Source: Desulfobacteraceae bacterium | GTDB lineage: Bacteria; Desulfobacterota; Desulfobacteria; Desulfobacterales; Desulfatirhabdiaceae | DNA: 11,582 bases | Reading direction: 5' to 3' | Assembly (NCBI GenBank): GCA_027325475.1 | Contig: DAIEFO010000014.1 | Location: 4,828-16,409 of the forward strand | Shown here: positions 6,476 to 11,582 of the stretch, piece after piece | Layout of the letters: each line of letters opens with the position of its first letter | Numbering within the stretch: the stretch's first letter is position 1 | Program-made: the position numbers and the translations under genes | Notes under the pieces: model-generated | The model's database searches: none | Told to the model about the DNA's origin: nothing | The model's input: the letters and a program-made list of their open reading frames with translations, nothing else

Positions 6476-6511
6476 AAGGGGCTATCGGACGCATCTTCCG
6501 GCAGCCCCCTT
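6476..6511 (-). terminator. Probable terminator after the alkaline phosphatase gene
   Basis: GGGGCT (6478-6483) pairs with AGCCCC (6503-6508). The stem continues after a 2x2 internal loop with CGGA/TCCG around a 7-base loop. In the minus-strand transcript it is followed by a pyrimidine-rich stretch with a T6 run about ten bases on. It lies 24 bases past the phosphatase stop codon and 24 before the YibE/F start. The displaced T-run makes it a weaker terminator than the one at 3285. Confidence 0.55.
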
Positions 6512-6534
6512 TATAATATCATCTCTACGGGATG

Positions 6535-7995
6535 TTACAGTCCGATCACGGCTTTCATCTTTTTGTAAATATCTGTGTTGTCATAATAGCCGTCAAAGAC
6601 GTTCCGCCCCGCTCCGGTCGCATATACCGGAACAGGTACGCCGGTATGGGAATAGGATGTCCAGCCGATTCCCGCCTTTCGGTTGATAATGTGGGTGATG
6701 GTCACGGTCAAAGGCTCATAACCGCCATAGGCGATATAGCTGGCGTCATCTTTCGTTCTTTGATTTTTATCGAGCAGGGTCTGTTTGAATGCGTTTTGCA
6801 GCAGGCCATATTCATAATCCGTCAGCAGCATATCCGGCTGCTGCTTGTCTGTAGTCAGACCGAAATATTCCGTAATCAGAGGCATCACGTCCTCCATTTT
6901 GAGATTCGGATTGTCGGCCTTCAGTTTTTTGATCATATCGTCGAATTTGACATAGGATATTTTCTGGTGGTTTAACTTTTCAAAAAAGGTCTGGTACTTG
7001 GTTCCGGCAAAACCAATGGTCATGCCGCCGCATTCATGATCTCCGGTAACGACGATAAGGGTGTCATCCGGGTGCTCCTGCGCGAATTTCATGGCCACAT
7101 CCACGGATTTGTTCAGCGCCAGCACATCCTTGATGGAAGACGCCGCATCGTTGGCATGACACGCCCAGTCAATTTTTCCGCCTTCAACCATCATGAAAAA
7201 TCCGTTTGAATTGTCCAGCAGTTCGATTCCTTTGGCCGTAAAGTCCGCCAGAGAGATATCACTTTTTTCCCGGTCGATATCGTAATGCATTGCGCTTTCA
7301 TCCTGCAAAACCGGATTGACCGCCAAAACCTTTCCGCCGGGTTTCAGGTTCATGAAATCCTCCCGGCTGGATATCAGGGTGTATCCGTTTTCTTTGGCGA
7401 CCTTCAGAATATTCTCCTTGTCTTTGTGAACCCCCTCTGGCGCCAGAAACCCGCCGCCTCCGAAATAATCAAACCCGCTGTGACAGAGTTCCAGAGCGAT
7501 CTCATAGTAATTCTTACGGGATGGCTGATGCGCATAAAACGCCGCCGGCGTCGCATGGTCCAGAGAAACGCTGGATACAATCCCGATTTTCATCCCTTTG
7601 CTTTTCGCCATTTCAGCAATTGTCGGGAATTTGATGGTTCGGGTGACATCCATGCCGATAACGCCGGACAGCGTTTTGTTGCCTGTCGCCATGGCGGTTC
7701 CTGCGGAAGCTGAATCCGTAATGAAAGAGCTGGCGTCATATGTGGTGGCGATTCCTCTTGAGGGAAACTGGGTAAAATCCAGCTTTACGATAGACTTGTC
7801 TTTGTGGGCTACAGATCCCAGATAGATTTCCGCGGAACTGATCTGGGGAAGCGCCATGCCGTCGCCGATAAAAAAGAAAATGTATTTGGCGTGGCGCCCT
7901 TTGTAATCATCAGGAGTTTCGGCCTTGACGACAGACGTCAGCATCACGAACGACAGGAACAGCATCACGACAAAAATAATTCTTTTTCTAAACAT
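6535..7995 (-). CDS. phoA: Exported alkaline phosphatase, PhoA family
   Basis: This 486-residue metal-dependent phosphomonoesterase should release phosphate from organic esters outside the cytoplasm. The N terminus is a clear Sec signal peptide (basic MFRKR, hydrophobic core, likely cleavage after VKA at about residue 25). Active-site residues seen by alignment with E. coli PhoA are D45 (IGDG), the nucleophile S95 in TDSAS, T149 in HATPAA, E271 and D276/H280 (EGGKIDWACH), D319/H320 (GDHECGG) and H450. Asp153 and Lys328 of E. coli are His147 and Trp277, as in many non-enteric enzymes. The start has a strong AAGGAGG four bases upstream. It follows the phosphonate genes on the same strand after 83 bases that contain no obvious terminator. 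A CTGACT-17-ATTAAA pair there could be a weak promoter. Phosphate control is likely but unproven, and I see no good Pho box. Confidence 0.93.
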   Translation of the reverse strand: MFRKRIIFVVMLFLSFVMLTSVVKAETPDDYKGRHAKYIFFFIGDGMALPQISSAEIYLGSVAHKDKSIVKLDFTQFPSRGIATTYDASSFITDSASAGTAMATGNKTLSGVIGMDVTRTIKFPTIAEMAKSKGMKIGIVSSVSLDHATPAAFYAHQPSRKNYYEIALELCHSGFDYFGGGGFLAPEGVHKDKENILKVAKENGYTLISSREDFMNLKPGGKVLAVNPVLQDESAMHYDIDREKSDISLADFTAKGIELLDNSNGFFMMVEGGKIDWACHANDAASSIKDVLALNKSVDVAMKFAQEHPDDTLIVVTGDHECGGMTIGFAGTKYQTFFEKLNHQKISYVKFDDMIKKLKADNPNLKMEDVMPLITEYFGLTTDKQQPDMLLTDYEYGLLQNAFKQTLLDKNQRTKDDASYIAYGGYEPLTVTITHIINRKAGIGWTSYSHTGVPVPVYATGAGRNVFDGYYDNTDIYKKMKAVIGL

Positions 7996-8078
7996 ACATC
8001 CTCCTTTTTGAATTGTTTTTAATGCGACAGCATTCCGGAAAGTCAGATTTTTTTCACTGCGTTTTATCTCTTGTCATT

Positions 8079-8999
8079 CTATCCAAGTTTCTGAAGGATA
8101 TCGGTGAGATTCTCCATGGCTTCCCCGGTCTGGTCGAAATACCGGCTGCGCAGCTCGCAAATCAGAAGGCCCTTATAGTTGGGAATAAACTCGGCGAACA
8201 GGTCGGAAAACGGAATGTCTCCCCAGCCCACCGGCATATGAGAATCCCCCTTGCCAAAGGGAATCTGGTGCATCTGGTTCTTCTCCGTATAATATACCGA
8301 ACGTCCGAAATTGTCATGGACATGGCAATGCGCGATGAAGGGCGAAATCGTTTTTACTTCGGAGACCATATCCAGATTGTAATAATGCGCCGACAGGTGC
8401 AGATGGCCGAAATCAAGGGTCATGCGCACATTGCTCCGGGCGATCCTCCGGACCTGTTCCGCCAGCGCCGTTGGCGATTCCGCATAGCAGTACGGCGAGT
8501 GATACAGGTACGGACGGGCGTTCTCCATGGCGATGATCACCCCGGGAAAGGCGTCGGCGGTTTCCTGAAGGACTTTTGCTTCATAATCCCGCAGCCGCTG
8601 CTGTTCCTGAGACATGCAGGACAGGGGCGTCTGGATTCCAAACGTTTCTTCCGCCTGGTAGCGTCCGGGATGATACGCCATGCACCTGGCGCCGATCTCG
8701 GATGAAAATTCCAGAGAAGCGCAGAGTACGTCCCGATGCAGCTCGGGATGGTGACGTCCCATCAGATTCAGGGGATTGGGAGCGTGGGTGCTGTAAAGAA
8801 ACGGAAAGTCAGAAAGTATCGACTTGATCTCCGATGTTCTGCGGCGATCGAGACTGCCGTTTTTGACGGCATCCAGACCATGTATCGAAATTTCCGCGGC
8901 GCTCAAACCAAAACCCAGAAACGCCGAAAGGTCGCGCTGCAACGCCTTCAGACTGCCGTCCATCCGGACTTCGTTGATATTGCTGCCGATCTTTAACAT
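8079..8999 (-). CDS. Endonuclease IV-like TIM-barrel protein of the phosphonate operon
   Basis: This 306-residue protein belongs to the AP-endonuclease-2/xylose isomerase-like TIM-barrel family, usually annotated as sugar phosphate isomerase/epimerase. By eye every metal ligand of endonuclease IV has a counterpart in order: H72 (STHAPN), H110 (YHPG), E159 (MENAR), D196 and H199 (LDFGH), H226 (CHVHD), D252 and H254 (GDSH) and E282 (CELR). That trinuclear site hydrolyses phosphodiesters in endonuclease IV, whereas isomerases of the fold use fewer ligands. Its ATG overlaps the end of phnM by 7 bases, so it is very likely co-translated with the C-P lyase genes. A role on a C-P lyase intermediate, such as opening 5-phosphoribosyl 1,2-cyclic phosphate in place of PhnP, is my inference. 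A DNA-repair nuclease or a true isomerase are alternatives. Confidence 0.85.
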   Translation of the reverse strand: MLKIGSNINEVRMDGSLKALQRDLSAFLGFGLSAAEISIHGLDAVKNGSLDRRRTSEIKSILSDFPFLYSTHAPNPLNLMGRHHPELHRDVLCASLEFSSEIGARCMAYHPGRYQAEETFGIQTPLSCMSQEQQRLRDYEAKVLQETADAFPGVIIAMENARPYLYHSPYCYAESPTALAEQVRRIARSNVRMTLDFGHLHLSAHYYNLDMVSEVKTISPFIAHCHVHDNFGRSVYYTEKNQMHQIPFGKGDSHMPVGWGDIPFSDLFAEFIPNYKGLLICELRSRYFDQTGEAMENLTDILQKLG

Positions 9000-10144
9000 G
9001 TAGCAAATACCTCTTTGCCTGTGACGAAGGTTCTGAGTACTTTCGGCAATTCGTCGGAATACGCCACGATCACCATATCGGCGTCCTTACCCGCCTCCAG
9101 TGATCCGGTGTGTTCCGCGATTCCGACGGCCCTGGCCGGATTCAGGCTGGCCATCTTTGCCGCCTCATGAAGCGGAAGAATACCGTGCCGTTCCAGAGCG
9201 AACACGGCGTGAATCATGGTCATGGGAGAATAATCGGAACACAGAATGTTTCCATATCCCCTGCGGATCGCTTCCCGTGCATTCAGATTGCTGGACTGCG
9301 ACTGCCCCCGCACCACATTGGGCGAACCGAGACACACATGGATGCCTGATTCGCGGGCGGCCTGCGCCGTATCCAGGGTAACGGGAAACTCCGTCATACC
9401 GATCCCCATTTCCTTCAGCCAGCCGATTTTCTGCCGGGAATCGTCATCATGAGACGCAACAGTGATCCCGTGTTCACGGCACAATTCGACCATATGACCG
9501 ATTTCCTGAGAGGTTACCGTTTTTTTGGCTTCAAGTTTCCGCTCAATGATCCTGTCCATGTCCTGATCGCTTTTGGCGTAAACCCGTCCATAATAATTTT
9601 TAAAAGACAGGATATCCTGAAACTGGCCCTGCCCCGGAGAGTGATCCATGAACGAGAAGAGATGAATCTGATCGTCCTGAATCAATTTTTGAAGGACCGG
9701 CACAGCTCCGCGATCGGTAATTTCGAAACGGGCATGAATTTTCGTGTTTACTTTCAGTTTATGTCTGAACTGATGGATTTCCCGGATGATCCCTGCGGCG
9801 GTGTTGTTGTTCCGAAGCCCCACTTCCAGTTCGGCAAAGGAAAGCGAGTGAAATATGGTGGTGATGCCGCAGGCGGCGATCCTTTTGTCCAGCTCAAAAA
9901 CAGCGATGTCCACCGGGAAAAACGTGTTGGGACGCGGTTCAATGCCTTTTTCGATGGCGTCTGAATGGGTGTCCACAAATCCGGGGAAGAGGTAGTTGCC
10001 GCCAGCGTCTATGATTCGGACGCCCCATGGATATCCCTTGTCGATCCTGACAATCCGCCCATTTTCAACCTGCACCGATGTATTTTCCTGCACCCCATAC
10101 GGGGTAACCACCCGGGCGTTTACGATGATGAAACGGTCCTGCAT
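8993..10144 (-). CDS. phnM: Alpha-D-ribose 1-methylphosphonate 5-triphosphate diphosphatase PhnM
   Basis: PhnM is the amidohydrolase-fold enzyme of the C-P lyase pathway. It removes pyrophosphate from alpha-D-ribose 1-methylphosphonate 5-triphosphate to give the 5-phosphate substrate of C-P lyase (PhnJ). The 383-residue product is close to the E. coli length. It shows the N-terminal IVNARVVTPYG strand, the metal motif GFVDTHSDAIE (H60, D62), IFHSLSF, HARFEIT, FSFMDHSPGQGQF, VASHDDDS, GSPNVVRGQS and the late CSDYSPMTMI segment with its conserved Asp, ending in the usual amidohydrolase beta-sandwich. The ATG at 10144 matches family N termini and has GGAAGG upstream; an in-frame ATG 18 codons earlier would add an unlikely extension. 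The start lies inside the 3' end of phnL (25-base overlap), and the 3' end overlaps the next gene. Confidence 0.95.
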   Translation of the reverse strand: MQDRFIIVNARVVTPYGVQENTSVQVENGRIVRIDKGYPWGVRIIDAGGNYLFPGFVDTHSDAIEKGIEPRPNTFFPVDIAVFELDKRIAACGITTIFHSLSFAELEVGLRNNNTAAGIIREIHQFRHKLKVNTKIHARFEITDRGAVPVLQKLIQDDQIHLFSFMDHSPGQGQFQDILSFKNYYGRVYAKSDQDMDRIIERKLEAKKTVTSQEIGHMVELCREHGITVASHDDDSRQKIGWLKEMGIGMTEFPVTLDTAQAARESGIHVCLGSPNVVRGQSQSSNLNAREAIRRGYGNILCSDYSPMTMIHAVFALERHGILPLHEAAKMASLNPARAVGIAEHTGSLEAGKDADMVIVAYSDELPKVLRTFVTGKEVFATC

Positions 10145-10863
10145 GAAACGTTTTCCTTCCCTGAAAAGAGTTGTTCCGTCTGCGCCAGACCGATGCAACA
10201 GACGTTATCGGTTGCGGACGCCAGAAGAGCCGCGTCGTGGAAAATTCCGATCATTGTGGCGCCTTCCTCACGCAGTTCCTTCAGAATTTCCATCGCCACT
10301 CCGATTGAATCCTTATCAAGCGATGCCGTCGGCTCATCCAGCAACAGCAACCGAGGCTTCCAGCCGACAGCGCGGGCGATGTTGATTCGCTGCTGCTCTC
10401 CGCCACTGAAGGTGGCCGGATAGGCGTCGAACAGATGCGATGGAATCCGTAACCGTTCCAGCAAGTCAGCAGCCTTTTGCCGTGCGGCGTTTCGCGGCAT
10501 CCCGTTATGAGACAGCATCGGCTCCATCACGACTTCAAGGGCCGAAACGCGGGGGATCACGTTGAGAAATTGAGAGACATATCCCATTTCCCGATTACGG
10601 ATTTCTATGACAGCCCGGTCCGGCAGCGCCGCCAAATCAACCCAGCCATAGACGGCCGAGTTGAAACGGATGGCGCCGCTGCTTGCCAGATACGTCCGGT
10701 AAATACATTTTAACACCGTACTCTTCCCGGCTCCGCTGGGGCCGGACAGCCCCAGAAACCCACCCGGTGCAACGCTGAAGGAGACATCCCGGCAGGCTGT
10801 AATCATTTTTTCGTTGAGGATATGGAGCGTAAACTCTTTGGACAGATTTTCTACAATGATCAC
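10120..10863 (-). CDS. phnL: C-P lyase accessory ABC ATPase PhnL
   Basis: PhnL is an ABC-type ATPase without membrane partners. It is required for phosphonate breakdown and associates with the C-P lyase core complex (PhnGHIJ) together with PhnK. The 247 residues contain Walker A GPSGAGKST (41-49), the Q-loop YVSQF (Q98), the PhnL-typical NVIPRVSALEVV, the ABC signature FSGGEQQR (152-159), Walker B LLLLDEPTA (D176, E177), the D-loop SLD and the switch His in FHD (H209). The start is GTG, supported by AAGGAG five bases upstream. It follows phnK after 34 bases. The C-terminal tail of roughly 20 residues beyond the usual family end is encoded where phnM begins. Confidence 0.94.
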   Translation of the reverse strand: MIIVENLSKEFTLHILNEKMITACRDVSFSVAPGGFLGLSGPSGAGKSTVLKCIYRTYLASSGAIRFNSAVYGWVDLAALPDRAVIEIRNREMGYVSQFLNVIPRVSALEVVMEPMLSHNGMPRNAARQKAADLLERLRIPSHLFDAYPATFSGGEQQRINIARAVGWKPRLLLLDEPTASLDKDSIGVAMEILKELREEGATMIGIFHDAALLASATDNVCCIGLAQTEQLFSGKENVSCRTVSSS

Positions 10864-10897
10864 AAGGACTCCTTATTTCAGACCGGCTGTGAAGCCA

Positions 10898-11582
10898 TCA
10901 TAACTGGGACGCCACGAGAAGCTGGGTGTACCGGTGCTGGGGATCCTGCAGTATCTGATCCGTCAGCCCGGCTTCCACCACACGGCCGGATTTCATCACC
11001 AGGGTGCGCTGACAGAGCAGGTTGATAACGCCCAGATCATGGGAAACCACCAGCATGGACAAATTGAATTCACTCCGCAGATTCCGGATCATATCCAGCA
11101 CCCGCGCCTGAACGGAAAGATCGAGGCCGGTGGTGACTTCATCCAGAAACAGGATGTGCGGGTTGTTCGACAGGGCCTTGGCAATCTGCACCCGCTGCTG
11201 CATGCCGCCGCTGAAGTTACAGGGCGGTTCATCCATCCGCGCTATCGGAATTTCCGTTCGCTCCAGCAGCTCGGCGGATCGCTGCCGCATTCGGCCGATA
11301 TGTCGCCATCCGGCTCCCAAAAGCCTTTCTGCGATATTCCCCCCTGAACTGACCTGCATTCTGAGCCCCAGATGCGGATTCTGATAAACGATTCCCATCA
11401 GGGCGTTGCGGAGCCGCCGCTTCTGAAAATAGCTCAGTCCGAGCAGGTTACGGCTGTAGTCCGCATCACCGGCACATATCTCCGGCAAAAAGTCCGGCGC
11501 CACAGACCGATGCATTTCCATGACACCACCGCTGGCTTCCCACTCAAAGTGCAGCAGCCGCACCAGGGTACTCTTGCCGGAT
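10898..11582 (-). CDS. phnK: C-P lyase ABC ATPase PhnK (N terminus beyond the window)
   Basis: This is the greater part of PhnK, the ABC-type subunit that docks on the C-P lyase core complex. The frame is open to the window edge and begins within Walker A (SGKSTLVRLL), so about 30-40 N-terminal residues are missing. A GTG at 11563 is an internal Val codon, not the start. Further blocks are the Q-loop VYQNPHLGLR, the VSSGGNIAERLL helix typical of PhnK, the signature NFSGGMQQRVQIAKAL, Walker B ILFLDEVTTGLD, the switch His in VVSHDLGV and the C-terminal PQHRYTQLLVAS. Walker B is followed by Val-Thr rather than the usual Pro-Thr, a minor variant. The remaining C-P lyase genes (phnG-J) are expected to the right of the window. 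Confidence 0.93.
   Translation of the reverse strand, partial: SGKSTLVRLLHFEWEASGGVMEMHRSVAPDFLPEICAGDADYSRNLLGLSYFQKRRLRNALMGIVYQNPHLGLRMQVSSGGNIAERLLGAGWRHIGRMRQRSAELLERTEIPIARMDEPPCNFSGGMQQRVQIAKALSNNPHILFLDEVTTGLDLSVQARVLDMIRNLRSEFNLSMLVVSHDLGVINLLCQRTLVMKSGRVVEAGLTDQILQDPQHRYTQLLVASQL

Noticed and set aside
8015..8030. Possible Pho box upstream of phoA (CTGTCGC followed by an A/T-rich stretch)
   Set aside because: Only one half-site resembles the consensus, and the second repeat at the expected 11-base spacing does not match.
8013..8705. Plus-strand open frame of 230 codons
   Set aside because: It is antisense to the TIM-barrel gene and has no recognisable motif.

Overview
The window looks like chromosomal DNA from a Desulfobacterota (deltaproteobacterial) type of bacterium, possibly a sulfate reducer or a relative. 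That is an inference from the mix of genes: a PAS-GGDEF protein with Geobacter-like active-site variants, a short IscU-like Fe-S scaffold, a eukaryote-type UDP-sugar pyrophosphorylase, YibE/F, and a C-P lyase operon. Base composition is close to balanced. No rRNA, tRNA, CRISPR array, transposase or phage gene is visible. Apart from the first, truncated gene, every supported gene lies on the minus strand, so the layout below runs right to left in transcription order.

Right end, 6535-11582: the tail of a phosphonate operon. It holds phnK (cut by the window edge), phnL, phnM and a TIM-barrel protein annotated by family as a sugar phosphate isomerase/epimerase, tightly packed or overlapping. By eye the TIM-barrel protein keeps all nine metal-ligand positions of endonuclease IV, so a phosphodiesterase or phosphatase role in the C-P lyase pathway fits better than isomerisation. 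An exported PhoA-type alkaline phosphatase follows on the same strand after 83 bases, giving the region a phosphorus-scavenging theme.

Middle, 3281-6512: a hairpin separates the phosphatase from a YibE/F membrane protein. After a 281-base gap comes a PAS-GGDEF nucleotide cyclase whose stop codon overlaps the start of an IscU/NifU-N-like scaffold gene (ATGA), followed by a clear intrinsic terminator. The cyclase has Ser where PleD has guanine-reading Asp344, the substitution known from hybrid promiscuous (Hypr) GGDEF enzymes that make cyclic AMP-GMP. It also has Val for Asn335, AGDEF for GGDEF and no I-site. This is the most interesting signal in the window.

Left, 1-3110: a branched-chain aminotransferase gene (ilvE) with a plausible promoter and repeat-rich operator-like region, then a GC-rich hairpin and a UDPGP-family nucleotidyltransferase. 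The latter converges on the 3' end of a plus-strand SpoIIE/RsbU-type protein phosphatase gene whose 5' part lies outside the window.
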